A DNA stretch of 44,616 nt, taken from a virus. Numbering within the stretch: position 1 is the stretch's first letter; the number at the start of each line of letters is the position of its first letter. The position numbers and the translations under genes are program-made. Where the stretch lies: the IMG/VR virus record IMGVR_UViG_3300009431_000701, positions 1 to 44,616 of that record, one strand, 5' to 3'. Positions 7,218 to 15,295 of the stretch are shown here, piece after piece. The notes beneath the pieces were generated by a model. The model made no database searches and was not told the origin of the DNA. It saw only the letters and a list, made by a program, of their open reading frames with translations.

Positions 7218-8888
7218 ATGGGAAGCTCAAGTGGCAATACCATGTTGCATGGGTCGCCGATCCTGCTCGACGACAATACCGTGCCGGGTGTGAAATACAC
7301 GCCCCAATTGGAAGAGATTATCCCGAGGGTCATTCAGGCATGTTTGGACTTCGGGCTTGATCCTTACCCGCCCGTCGTGGAATTACTGACCTATGACGAC
7401 ATTTCGGAGATCGCTGCTTACGGCGGCTTTCCGGTGCGGTTCCCGCACTGGTCCTTCGGGATGGAGTACGAGGAACTCAGCCGTGGTTATGAGCACGGGA
7501 TGCATAAGATTTACGAGATGGTCATCAACTCGAACCCCTCGTACATCTACTGCCTGGACAGCAATCCTTTGCTCGACCATGTAACGGTCATCGCTCATGC
7601 CACTGGCCACAGTGATTTCTTCAAGAACAACGCCTGGTTCGAGCCCACCACCGAGAACTCTTTGAACGAGTTGGCCAACCACGGTAGCCGGATTCGCCGG
7701 TACATGGATCGTTGGGGCAAGGAGAGGGTGGTTACGTTCATCGACTGGGTTCTTTCCATCGATGACTTGCTTGACTTGGCGGCCTCTTGGGAACGGCGAC
7801 AAGTCAAGGAATTGCGGGTCAAGGACAAGCGTGAGTACCACTATCCTCGCCGCTTGAAAATTCCGGCGACGGATGGTGAAGACCATGATTACATGGACAC
7901 GTGGATCAACGATGACAAATGGCAGGAGCGGGAGCGAGAGCGTGTCCGTCGCTTGGAAGCTATCAAGGAACTGGGGCTCTTCATGGAGAAGCGGAAGGAC
8001 GTGCTTGGTTTCCTCGTGGAACATGCCCCATTGGCGGCCTGGCAACAGGACGTGATTGCCATGTTGTACTGTGAGGCGCAGTACTTCGCCCCGCAGGCCC
8101 TTACTAAGATGCTCAACGAAGGCTGGGCCAGTTACGTCGATTACAACATCATGGCCCGCAAGCACTGGGCTGGCGGTGACGGCATCTACGACTATGCCAA
8201 GCACAAGATGGGTGTCCTCGGCGGCAAATACTCGATGAACCCCTACGCTCTTGGCTTCAAACTCTTCCTTGAGATTGAGGAGCGATGGAACAAGGGCAGG
8301 TATGGCCGAGAGTACGAGTGGTGCGAGAACATGCTCAAACGCAAGCACTGGGATACCAAAGCTGGCCTTGGCCACGACAAGGTGTTCGAGGTGCGTGCGG
8401 TCCACAACGATCTCACCGCCATTCACGAGTTCGTCGACCAGGACTTTGTGGACAAGTACGAAATTTACGTTTGGGAGAAGTTCCCATTGCCCGACGGTGG
8501 CTTTGAGTACCGCATCAAGACCAGGGACGTGAAAGAGATCAAGAAGATTCTCATGCAGCGGTACAGCAATGGTGGCCGACCTGATATCCGGCTTGTCGAT
8601 CCCAACTACGCCAATAAAGGCATCTTCCTTCTGGAGCACCAGTGGGACGGCCGGATTTTGGCGACAAGATATGCCCAGGCGACTCTGATGAACGTCTGGA
8701 ATGTCTGGAACAACGGCGGAATCGCCTCCAAGCGCCCGGTGGCCATTATCACCAAAGACAAAGACGGGAAGGAGTTTATCCACGTTTCGGTGGGCCAGAA
8801 ACCTGAGCAAAACCGCAGAATGACCCACAAACAGTTCGAGGAAGAATTCGCCGAGCTTCCTAAGCAGAAAGAAGAAGAAACATCATAA
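7218..8888 (+). CDS. spoVR: SpoVR family protein
   Basis: A 556-residue protein matching SpoVR/YcgB along its length: the N-terminal region with YGGFPVRFPHW, a conserved HATGHSDFF segment with His127 and His131 that may bind metal, and the DWVLSIDDLLDLAAS region. SpoVR was named from Bacillus spore-cortex mutants; in Gram-negative bacteria it goes with PrkA and YeaH and its biochemical role is unknown. It starts 18 bases after yeaH behind GGGAGGT and ends before a GC-rich hairpin and a terminator, so it closes the operon. No truncation or frameshift is seen. Confidence 0.93.
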   Translation: MGSSSGNTMLHGSPILLDDNTVPGVKYTPQLEEIIPRVIQACLDFGLDPYPPVVELLTYDDISEIAAYGGFPVRFPHWSFGMEYEELSRGYEHGMHKIYEMVINSNPSYIYCLDSNPLLDHVTVIAHATGHSDFFKNNAWFEPTTENSLNELANHGSRIRRYMDRWGKERVVTFIDWVLSIDDLLDLAASWERRQVKELRVKDKREYHYPRRLKIPATDGEDHDYMDTWINDDKWQERERERVRRLEAIKELGLFMEKRKDVLGFLVEHAPLAAWQQDVIAMLYCEAQYFAPQALTKMLNEGWASYVDYNIMARKHWAGGDGIYDYAKHKMGVLGGKYSMNPYALGFKLFLEIEERWNKGRYGREYEWCENMLKRKHWDTKAGLGHDKVFEVRAVHNDLTAIHEFVDQDFVDKYEIYVWEKFPLPDGGFEYRIKTRDVKEIKKILMQRYSNGGRPDIRLVDPNYANKGIFLLEHQWDGRILATRYAQATLMNVWNVWNNGGIASKRPVAIITKDKDGKEFIHVSVGQKPEQNRRMTHKQFEEEFAELPKQKEEETS

Positions 8889-8913
8889 GCTGCCGGGTCT
8901 CTGCGCAGCAGCC

Positions 8914-8945
8914 CGCCTCGCCCGGACAAATGGCCGGGCGAGGCG
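8914..8945 (+). terminator. GC-rich hairpin after spoVR (no T-run)
   Basis: A perfect 12-bp stem (CGCCTCGCCCGG and complement) with an 8-base loop. It has no T-run and probably acts as a 3' end stabiliser or partial pause site ahead of the stronger terminator at 8993. Confidence 0.5.
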
Positions 8946-8992
8946 TCACAAAGCACCTCCTGGGGTCGCCCGAGCGGGACGGCCCTTCCCGG

Positions 8993-9027
8993 AAACCCCG
9001 CCGTGAGAACGGCGGGGTTTCTTTTTT
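8993..9027 (+). terminator. Rho-independent terminator of the prkA-yeaH-spoVR operon
   Basis: A 12-bp stem (AAACCCCGCCGT with its complement), a GAGA loop, then C and a run of six T. This is a textbook intrinsic terminator and separates the operon from the clpP-like gene. Confidence 0.9.
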
Positions 9028-9081
9028 ACGCCAAGAGTACATAGAGGGTAGCTCTATTACTTTGAGCGTGGGGGGGGTTGG

Positions 9082-9735
9082 ATGGCGGCGAAGAAAAAGC
9101 AGTTGACAAACTCGGATCAAACCCAACTTCTGCACGATATACACAACTACGGAATTAACATACACACTAGGGAAATCTTCATTGCTGGGCACATGGAGGA
9201 TTCGATTGAAGAAGACCCTGGCGTAGACTATCGTGCGGCTCAGGTGTTTCTGAAGAACCTCAGTGTGTTGGAGATGTTGGGTCGCTCGAAGATCACCATC
9301 CACATGCAGATTGATGGGGGATGTTGGCAGAACGGTCTGGCAATTTTTGACGCTATGCGGGCAGCCAAATCACAGATAATCATACTCGCCTACGCTCAGG
9401 CATCTTCGATGAGCGGGGTGATTCTCCAAGCCGCCGATCATCGCATTATGATGCCCAATACCCACTTTATGATCCACTATGGTTCGATGTTTGCCGGTGG
9501 GACGGCTCATGCCGCCTCGGAGGCTGTGCGGTTTAACGACCGGGAGTGCGAGAAGATGCTCAACATCTTTGCCGAGCGAGCCGTTGAGGGGCCGTTTTTC
9601 CGGTCGAAGCGCTGGGGTGTTAAGCGAGTTGCTGAGTACCTTGATCGGGAAATGAAAGCCCGTAGCGACTGGTATTTGACGGCGGACGAAACGGTTGATA
9701 TGGGGCTCGCTGATGGGATTTACGGAAGTTACTAA
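9082..9735 (+). CDS. clpP: ClpP-like serine peptidase (family S14)
   Basis: A 217-residue ClpP homologue. The catalytic triad is intact: Ser109 in QASSMSG, His132 in FMIHYGS and Asp196 in RSDWYLTADE. The family's C-terminal GLADGIYG segment is present. Bacterial ClpP forms a 14-mer that degrades proteins fed by ClpX or ClpA; phage homologues can instead process virion proteins during head maturation. No ClpX-like gene is in this window, so the partner would be the host's or encoded elsewhere. ATG 9082 is preceded by a G-tract. Its own promoter was not identified between the upstream terminator and the start. The nearby tmRNA, whose tag ends in -MAA, makes a proteolysis role plausible. Confidence 0.9.
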   Translation: MAAKKKQLTNSDQTQLLHDIHNYGINIHTREIFIAGHMEDSIEEDPGVDYRAAQVFLKNLSVLEMLGRSKITIHMQIDGGCWQNGLAIFDAMRAAKSQIIILAYAQASSMSGVILQAADHRIMMPNTHFMIHYGSMFAGGTAHAASEAVRFNDRECEKMLNIFAERAVEGPFFRSKRWGVKRVAEYLDREMKARSDWYLTADETVDMGLADGIYGSY

Positions 9736-9801
9736 CTCTCCTAAAGTATCATCATACGATTGCCGAATATGATGTTAAGTACTTACGATTAGGAGGTTAT
9801 A

Positions 9802-10029
9802 ATGGATTTGGATATTCTTTCCCCTGAGTTCCTAGCGATGGCGGCGAAAGCCAAGGAACTGTCTGAGAAGCGAGATGGGGCCGTTCAAGAGTTCAAGGCG
9901 TTGTGGTTGAAGCACAAAGAAGACCTGGCCAGGTTGGACACAGAGGCGGCTGCGGTCAAAGAAGACTATGTTAAGGCGGTCGCAGCGGCGAAGAAGAAGA
10001 GCAAAACGTCGACTGCGGAGGAAGAGTGA
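9802..10029 (+). CDS. Small coiled-coil protein (75 aa)
   Basis: Starts at ATG 9802 after a strong AGGAGGT site. Almost entirely predicted helix with Ala/Lys/Glu-rich heptad-like spacing and a Lys-rich then acidic tail. No family recognised. Its stop overlaps the GTG start of the next gene, so the two are probably translationally coupled. Confidence 0.65.
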   Translation: MDLDILSPEFLAMAAKAKELSEKRDGAVQEFKALWLKHKEDLARLDTEAAAVKEDYVKAVAAAKKKSKTSTAEEE

Positions 10030-10214
10030 ACAAGAAAGAGCTAAAGCATTGTATGCTTTTTTTGGAAACTCTTGTACATCGCAATCTGATTAAGTCCTAT
10101 TCAATCAAGTTTACCGGGCCTAGGTCTGCGTCTCTGGAATTGCAGCCTCTTGAAGTGCTGGACTACATACAGTTGGATTTGGTCATTGACGAGGATTTGA
10201 CTTCAGAAGAGTGA
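10026..10214 (+). CDS. Small unknown protein (62 aa)
   Basis: Starts at GTG 10026, overlapping the previous stop codon (GTGA), and ends at TGA 10212-10214. Basic N-terminal half (NKKELKHCML, LVHRNLIKSYSIKF) and acidic C-terminus. No known family. The hairpin that masks the dnaE ribosome site begins directly after its stop codon, so ribosomes terminating here could affect folding of that hairpin. Confidence 0.6.
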   Translation: MNKKELKHCMLFLETLVHRNLIKSYSIKFTGPRSASLELQPLEVLDYIQLDLVIDEDLTSEE

Positions 10215-10249
10215 CGTTTCCTCCGATAGGATACATATCGGAGGAAACG
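10215..10249 (+). promoter_or_regulatory. Hairpin sequestering the dnaE N-part ribosome site
   Basis: A perfect 14-bp stem: CGTTTCCTCCGATA (10215-10228), loop of 7, then TATCGGAGGAAACG (10236-10249). The only Shine-Dalgarno sequence for ATG 10254 (GGAGG at 10240-10244) lies in the 3' arm and is fully paired. This is the arrangement of a translational operator; T4 DNA polymerase is known to repress its own mRNA through a hairpin at its ribosome site. That a protein binds here is inference. Confidence 0.75.
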
Positions 10250-10253
10250 GTCT

Positions 10254-12845
10254 ATGAAGTTTGAAACTTGCGGCCTTGAGCAGCTTCACCGCCACAGCGA
10301 TTTCAGTCTCTTGGATGGCTTAGCTACTGTTGAGGAATACGCCGAGTATTCCAAGGCGGTAAACCAGAATTATCTCTGCATCACAGATCATGGGATGATG
10401 GGTGTCATCCCACGACAAATTCGTGCTTGCGACAAGCACGGCCTCAAGCCTCTCTTTGGCATTGAGGCGTACATCAACAACGAGCAGCCTAGTATTACTA
10501 CCGAGGCTGAATACAAGAAGCATGTTGCTACCCTTTTGGAAGAGGAGCAGAAGCGGCTTCGGAAGTCCCATCACTTGTTGATGATCGCCTCGAATGATGC
10601 GGGTTACGCTAATCTGGTCACGCTTTCTTCTTGGGCCTTTGAGTTTGGTTATGGTGGTGTCCCTCGCCAGCCCCGTCTTACCCATGACCAGCTAACGAAG
10701 CACAAGGAAGGCATCATCTTTTCGTCGTGTTGCTATCTTGGCGAGATTGGTTATGCGTTTGAGCATCACGGCCGAGATGCTGCCGAAGACATGCTTCAAA
10801 AGTATCTGGCGATGTTTGGGGAGAACTTCTACCTTGAAATCATGCTTTTGGATTTCAAGAAGCAGAAGCCCTACGACGTGTGGCTCATTTCGATGCATGA
10901 TAAGTACCACATTCCTCTTATCGTCACGCAGGATTGTTTAGTTGCTGGGACGCTTGTATCGACTAAGCGGGGGCTTATTCCTATTGAGGAGATTGTTGTT
11001 GGTGATTTGGTTTTGACACACCGCAATCGTTATCGCAAAGTTGAAGTAGTTGGTAAAAGGAGAGCCAAGAACCAGGAGTATATTTGTCGGGTTAGGACAA
11101 AGGCTGGGACATACGCTTACGAAAGTACACATCTTCATAAAATGTGGGTAGCAACAAGGTCTGGCGAGGATTGGGAGTTTGATTGGAAGCCAACTGAGAG
11201 AATTGATTCCTTAGTAGATCATTTGGTGGTTCCTAAGATACCACAACATATGGTTTTTTGTGATGACGCTCTTACGCATATTGACGTTATGGATTTCCTA
11301 GAGGAAACGAGTTTCCAAATAGGAAGTTCATACCAAAGCAGTCAAAGCGGAAATATGGGGTGTCGGCTTCAATTCAATGAAGCCTCCCAGGAGTTTAGAT
11401 CATATAGGGGTTGGGACAGAAGTTGCGAGACGGTAATACCTAGGCGATTAGTTGTAGATGATGATTTTTTGAAGGTTCTTGGTTGGTATATTGCAGAGGG
11501 ATGGAGTGATAGGGGTAGTAATCAGGTAGGGTTTGCTCTTCATTTGGGAGAGCAACACATCGCAGATTGGTTAATTAGTTATTTTAGTCAATACGGTATA
11601 AAAGCCAAGAGTTATCAAGTAACAGAGAAAGGCATTGCTGTCCGATTCTCATCAGTGGTTTTTAATCGTCTCTTTTCAAAGATGTGTGGTAGTGGTGCGA
11701 CCAACAAGCACTTGCCCGATCCTGATGGTTCTGGCTTTTTACGAAGTTGGAGCAAGGAACAGTTGGTTATTATGCTTAGGAGTTATTGGGAAGGCGACGG
11801 TCGGGAACTGACTTCTAGTGGTTTTAGCTTTGACTCCACGTCTAGGAAATTGATCTTTGAGATCGCCACTGTATTGAATGCTTTTGGTTTGTTTGCATAC
11901 CCATCTGTAGCGTCTCCACAAAATGAGAGTTGGTCTGATAACTGGTGTGTTGCTTTATCAGGAGAGAGGGGAAGAGAGTTTCAGCGTTTGATTGAGCATG
12001 GTATTTGTTCGCCCGCTTCTCATAAGCATGTTGTTGACCTTGATTCCTATTGGTTGGTGCCAATAAAGAGAATCGAGGAGATTGCCTATGACGGGTTTGT
12101 TTACGATCTTCAGGTCGAGGAGGACCACTCGTTTACCGCAAACCTAGTCGTGAGTAGTAACTGCCACTACTGCAAGAAAGAAGACGCCAAGTATCAGCAG
12201 TACATGTTGATGACTCGCACGAAGAACACGGTGCACGACATTGAGAAGGCGAAACAGCAGGGAGGTGCTGAAGAGCGTTTCTTCGAGTTGCAGGACACGA
12301 ACTTGTGGATGAAGAGCGAGGATGAACTAAACGAGAAGTGGTTTTTGGACTATCAGGACGCTATACCTTACGAACTATTCTGCGATGCGAAGCGCAACAC
12401 GGTTGAAGTGTGTCGAAAAGCAGAGGGCGTTGAGATCGACCGGAGCATCAAACTTCCTCAGTTGTCTGATGCGAACGCCAGGTTGTTAGAGGCGATGGGG
12501 AAGGGGATGAAGTGGCGTGGCTTATGGGGTAAGCCGAATTACATGAATCAACTCAAGGAGGAGTATGAATTGATTTGTCGGAAGGACTTCTCCAGTTATT
12601 TCTTAATTACCAAGAAGATCACGGACGAAGCTCGCCGTATCTGTCCAAAAATTTTGGGATGGGGTACGGGGGGCGAGGCTATAGGTCCAGGGAGGGGGTC
12701 GGCAGTTGGCTTCTTAACATGCTTTGTGTTGGGCATTACTGACGTTGATCCGATCAAGCACGACTTACTACCAGAGCGTTTTCTGAGTGATGCTCGTGGT
12801 GGCCGCCAGTTGAAATTGGAGTTTGAAAGTGAGCCGATCAGTTGA
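10254..12845 (+). CDS. dnaE: DNA polymerase III alpha subunit (DnaE), N-terminal part, with intein
   Basis: The 863-residue precursor begins with a PHP domain (HRHSDFSLLDG from residue 12, CITDHGMMG) and ends in the first part of the polymerase palm, with the family motif GPGRGSA (about residue 811) and PERFLS. It stops just before the PDIDMDF segment that carries the catalytic aspartates; that segment begins the second gene at 19762. An intein (residues 228-636) interrupts the PHP motif that normally reads NDxHY, so splicing would give TQD-CHY. Spliced length is about 454 residues. The short tail after PERFLS has no intein start, so this is not a cyanobacterial-style split intein. Translation is probably controlled by the hairpin at 10215-10249. 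Confidence 0.92.
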   Translation: MKFETCGLEQLHRHSDFSLLDGLATVEEYAEYSKAVNQNYLCITDHGMMGVIPRQIRACDKHGLKPLFGIEAYINNEQPSITTEAEYKKHVATLLEEEQKRLRKSHHLLMIASNDAGYANLVTLSSWAFEFGYGGVPRQPRLTHDQLTKHKEGIIFSSCCYLGEIGYAFEHHGRDAAEDMLQKYLAMFGENFYLEIMLLDFKKQKPYDVWLISMHDKYHIPLIVTQDCLVAGTLVSTKRGLIPIEEIVVGDLVLTHRNRYRKVEVVGKRRAKNQEYICRVRTKAGTYAYESTHLHKMWVATRSGEDWEFDWKPTERIDSLVDHLVVPKIPQHMVFCDDALTHIDVMDFLEETSFQIGSSYQSSQSGNMGCRLQFNEASQEFRSYRGWDRSCETVIPRRLVVDDDFLKVLGWYIAEGWSDRGSNQVGFALHLGEQHIADWLISYFSQYGIKAKSYQVTEKGIAVRFSSVVFNRLFSKMCGSGATNKHLPDPDGSGFLRSWSKEQLVIMLRSYWEGDGRELTSSGFSFDSTSRKLIFEIATVLNAFGLFAYPSVASPQNESWSDNWCVALSGERGREFQRLIEHGICSPASHKHVVDLDSYWLVPIKRIEEIAYDGFVYDLQVEEDHSFTANLVVSSNCHYCKKEDAKYQQYMLMTRTKNTVHDIEKAKQQGGAEERFFELQDTNLWMKSEDELNEKWFLDYQDAIPYELFCDAKRNTVEVCRKAEGVEIDRSIKLPQLSDANARLLEAMGKGMKWRGLWGKPNYMNQLKEEYELICRKDFSSYFLITKKITDEARRICPKILGWGTGGEAIGPGRGSAVGFLTCFVLGITDVDPIKHDLLPERFLSDARGGRQLKLEFESEPIS
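10935..12161 (+). other. Intein 1 (409 aa, LAGLIDADG homing endonuclease type) in DnaE N-part
   Basis: The intein runs from Cys228 (CLVAGTLVSTKRGLIPIEE, block A) to Asn636, followed by extein Cys637. Block B is GTYAYESTHLHKM; the C-terminal block has DLQVEEDHSFTANL then VVSSN. Two dodecapeptide motifs of a LAGLIDADG endonuclease are present: LGWYIAEG and LRSYWEGDG, each with its acidic residue. The next-to-last residue is Ser instead of the usual His, as in the fast Npu DnaE intein (SN/C). It should both splice and home. Confidence 0.93.
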
Positions 12846-13260
12846 CAAGCGAATACGTAGGCCGAAGCTGACTAGAGAGTTCGTTGAAGCCGAATTTAAG
12901 AAGTTGGGATACACTCTTATCACCAACGTATACAAGTCCGCCAAACAACCTCTTGAGGTGCGTTGTAAGAATGGCCACAAGTGGGCAGTATGCTGGAATA
13001 ACTTTTCGAGAGGTACTCGTTGCCGACATTGTTTCATTGAAAGCCAGACAGGGAACAACAAGACTCTCAAGAAGATTGTGTTGCGTGACAAGTTCTACAA
13101 TATCAGTGAAGCAGCACGCATACTTGGCGTGAAAGAGGGTGATCTGCGACGACACATTCATGCGGGATTATTGCCTGGCCCTACGCATATGTTTGGCCCA
13201 TCGAAAAAGAAGTATTACAAGATGCCGGATATCAAGCAAATCGACAAGATGATTGAGTAA
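12829..13260 (+). CDS. Zinc-ribbon plus helix-turn-helix DNA-binding protein
   Basis: GTG 12829 is preferred because TTGGAG lies 7 bases upstream; TTG 12823 is also possible. It overlaps the end of dnaE by 17 bases. The middle has a zinc-binding pattern CxNGHxW then CRHC, common in proteins associated with mobile endonucleases and restriction. The C-terminal part has a MerR/excisionase-like helix-turn-helix (NISEAARILGVKEGDLRRHI). It probably binds DNA; whether it regulates or assists a mobile element is not visible. Its place at the break point of dnaE is notable. Confidence 0.7.
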   Translation: MSRSVDKRIRRPKLTREFVEAEFKKLGYTLITNVYKSAKQPLEVRCKNGHKWAVCWNNFSRGTRCRHCFIESQTGNNKTLKKIVLRDKFYNISEAARILGVKEGDLRRHIHAGLLPGPTHMFGPSKKKYYKMPDIKQIDKMIE

Positions 13261-13883
13261 TGCCAAGTCAATTTGACGAAGACCAGATCATAACAGAAGC
13301 GCTTTCGCAAGAGAGTGGGATTTATGTGGATGTCGGGGGATACCATCCGATCTTCCATTCCAACACGCATACCTTGTATGAGAAAGGTTGGTGGGGGGTT
13401 GTAATCGACCCTATGGATTTTGGGTCGATGTACAAAGACGTTAGGCCCCGAGACATCTTCATCGCCCAGGCAGCAGGAGATAAGAAGGAAGTCAAGACGA
13501 TTTACTTCTGTCAGGAGTTGACGAGTTTTGATCCTACTTGGTTTAGATTGGTTCCCCAGCATCGGCTTGATGAACTTCATCCTAACTTGAAAGGGCCACG
13601 ACACGTTCAGGTAGATACTTTGATGGGTCTTCTGGAGCCGTATCCTGAAGTGCTCAAAGATTGTTTGTTGTGCAGCGTTGATGTTGAAGGCTATGAGAAG
13701 GAAGTTCTGTTGGGAATAGACTTTGATGTGTTCCATCCGCCTTTGATGGTTTTAGAGGCGGCGACGTTTCTCTTGCATGAGCCATTGCACCAGAACTGGG
13801 AATATTTGCTGTTTGATGCCGGTTACAGCTATCTCAAGTCGAATGAGAATGAGACAAACCGGTTTTATTGGAGACAACCATAA
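13260..13883 (+). CDS. FkbM family methyltransferase
   Basis: A 207-residue protein with the FkbM signature: a SAM-binding start YVDVGGYHP with NTHTLYEKGWWG and IDP, and the second motif CSVDVEGYEKEVL followed by PLMVLEA. FkbM enzymes O-methylate sugars, polyketides or peptides. The start ATG overlaps the preceding TAA (TAATG). In a phage it could modify virion or host-surface glycans; the glycosyltransferase-like and UDP-glucose dehydrogenase genes in this window fit that idea, but the substrate is unknown. Confidence 0.85.
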   Translation: MPSQFDEDQIITEALSQESGIYVDVGGYHPIFHSNTHTLYEKGWWGVVIDPMDFGSMYKDVRPRDIFIAQAAGDKKEVKTIYFCQELTSFDPTWFRLVPQHRLDELHPNLKGPRHVQVDTLMGLLEPYPEVLKDCLLCSVDVEGYEKEVLLGIDFDVFHPPLMVLEAATFLLHEPLHQNWEYLLFDAGYSYLKSNENETNRFYWRQP

Positions 13884-13904
13884 ATACTGACGAAGGAGGA
13901 TTAG

Positions 13905-14078
13905 ATGAAGCGTGATACAGAAAATGGAATGATAGCTGGCGTTTGTGCCGGTCTGGCCAAAGAGTTGGAATTGGACGTGACTTTGGTGAGGTTACTTGCA
14001 ATAGCGAGTTTCTTTTTTACAGGGTCGGTGACATTCTGGCTTTATGTAATTGCCGCTATTGCAATGCCAAAAGAATGA
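13905..14078 (+). CDS. PspC domain small membrane protein (57 aa)
   Basis: Starts at ATG 13905 behind GAAGGAGGA. The sequence opens with the PspC hallmark (NGMIAGVCAGLAKELELD, then VRLLAIASFFF) and ends after one long hydrophobic segment. PspC domains occur in the phage-shock stress system, where the protein senses membrane damage and works with PspA/PspB. A phage copy of just the domain could interfere with or mimic that response during infection; this is inference. Confidence 0.85.
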   Translation: MKRDTENGMIAGVCAGLAKELELDVTLVRLLAIASFFFTGSVTFWLYVIAAIAMPKE

Positions 14079-14133
14079 CAATTTGCTTGCTAGGTTGCTA
14101 GATACCTAACAAGTTCAGCGATTAGGAGACATG

Positions 14134-15294
14134 ATGGGTGATTTTCCAAAATGGGACGATTTCCTCGAAGCTAAGGTAGCTGCGAAAGTTAGCCCTGATG
14201 CACCACCACAGGGCGCAGGAGCAAAATCATATTATGGTGCTCACGCCAAGAATGATGGTAAAGTGCATCTTCGAGTGGCTGAGAAGTCGGAAGGGACGCC
14301 TTTGGGTTGTCAAGCGACACCTTCTCTGAAAGATGCAAAGTGGAATCTGCCAGGAGGGTCGAAACCCGATCATAAAGGCTTGGTGAAAGAAACTCGCCTC
14401 AGTAAAGACGAGCCAGATGGTAAGGTTCGATTGAGGGTAGTGGAGAAACCAACGGACGCTCTTGGAGATAAGGCAACCGCATCCTTGAAAGACCCTAAGA
14501 AGGTTCACCCCGCTGGTGAGAAGCCCAAGAAACACGGCTTGACAACGGAGGAGTTTCTGGAAGACACCCATGATCTTTCTGACGCTGAATTTCTGCAAAG
14601 GATGTTGGAGGAAGGCAACTGGCCTGATGAGGATGATGACGACGACGAGGCCGATGGTCCGCCTAAGTGTCATTGCGCCTATTCAGGCAAACGGATTATA
14701 CCCATCGCCTCAGAAATGGCACGGTACATGGCCCATATGCTCCCGGAAAATGGCCGAGCGCTCCGAACTTTCTTGAGAGAACTTAAAGCAACGCCTGATG
14801 CAATGTCGGCTTTGATGGCCGAGATGACTGGCCATAGCGAGATGTACGATGAGATGGTTAACCAGATGGGCGATTCGGAGGGTAAGGTTTGTAATCGTAT
14901 GGTGAGAGCTATGCAGGATAACCATGAGAAGTTCATGGAAGAAATGGGATATGAGTTAACTCCGCATATGGGAGAAGCTGTGCAGCCGCCAATGACTAAT
15001 CGTGTTGGCGCACAACCACAAGAGCCTGCTGCTGATCCTGCGGCTGGCGCAGCCGCCGCAGGATCAGCGGTTCAGCCTGGAAGCGAAGCGGGTGCTGGTG
15101 CCGGGATGATGCAAGATATACCACCTGACGGTATGGGCTCTGTGGCCCAAGTGCCAGACCAGGGAACAGGAGCGCAACAACAAGATACCCCTATGGCTAA
15201 GTTGAACAAAGAGTTTGCATATCATCACATGCTTCGAGAAATGGTAAATTACAACAACATGGCCGAAGCAATGGAGAGTATTCTGAAAGGTTAA
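14134..15294 (+). CDS. Unknown, probably virion-associated protein with N-terminal KWDDFL motif
   Basis: ATG 14134 lies 5 bases after AGGAG; ATG 14131 would be too close. The N-terminus (GDFPKWDDFLEAK) matches the motif shared with the next three genes and 16893. Residues about 40-85 and 95-138 are a tandem repeat (DGKVHLRVAEK ... ATPSLKD and DGKVRLRVVEK ... ATASLKD). A very acidic stretch (EDDDDDEAD) and a CHC segment follow, then a helical Met-rich part, an Ala/Gly/Pro/Gln-rich low-complexity linker and a helical end. No family recognised. Low complexity and the shared start suggest a scaffold or internal virion protein. Confidence 0.65.
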   Translation: MGDFPKWDDFLEAKVAAKVSPDAPPQGAGAKSYYGAHAKNDGKVHLRVAEKSEGTPLGCQATPSLKDAKWNLPGGSKPDHKGLVKETRLSKDEPDGKVRLRVVEKPTDALGDKATASLKDPKKVHPAGEKPKKHGLTTEEFLEDTHDLSDAEFLQRMLEEGNWPDEDDDDDEADGPPKCHCAYSGKRIIPIASEMARYMAHMLPENGRALRTFLRELKATPDAMSALMAEMTGHSEMYDEMVNQMGDSEGKVCNRMVRAMQDNHEKFMEEMGYELTPHMGEAVQPPMTNRVGAQPQEPAADPAAGAAAAGSAVQPGSEAGAGAGMMQDIPPDGMGSVAQVPDQGTGAQQQDTPMAKLNKEFAYHHMLREMVNYNNMAEAMESILKG

Positions 15295-15295
15295 C

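Noticed and set aside
7383-8828. A 481-codon open frame on the - strand opposite spoVR, and shorter ones opposite prkA and yeaH
   Set aside because: They lie fully opposite well-identified genes, lack ribosome sites and show no recognisable domains. They result from the codon bias of the operon.
12765-12845. A split intein at the dnaE break, as in cyanobacteria
   Set aside because: The tail after PERFLS has no Cys/Ser block A and the C gene does not begin with an intein C-part; the cyanobacterial split site (before CFNKSHS) is unbroken here and reads YGFNKAHS.
14086-14113. Imperfect hairpin CTTGCTAGGT ... ACCTAACAAG before the 14134 gene
   Set aside because: One mismatch, no T-run and it does not pair the ribosome site; too weak to call.
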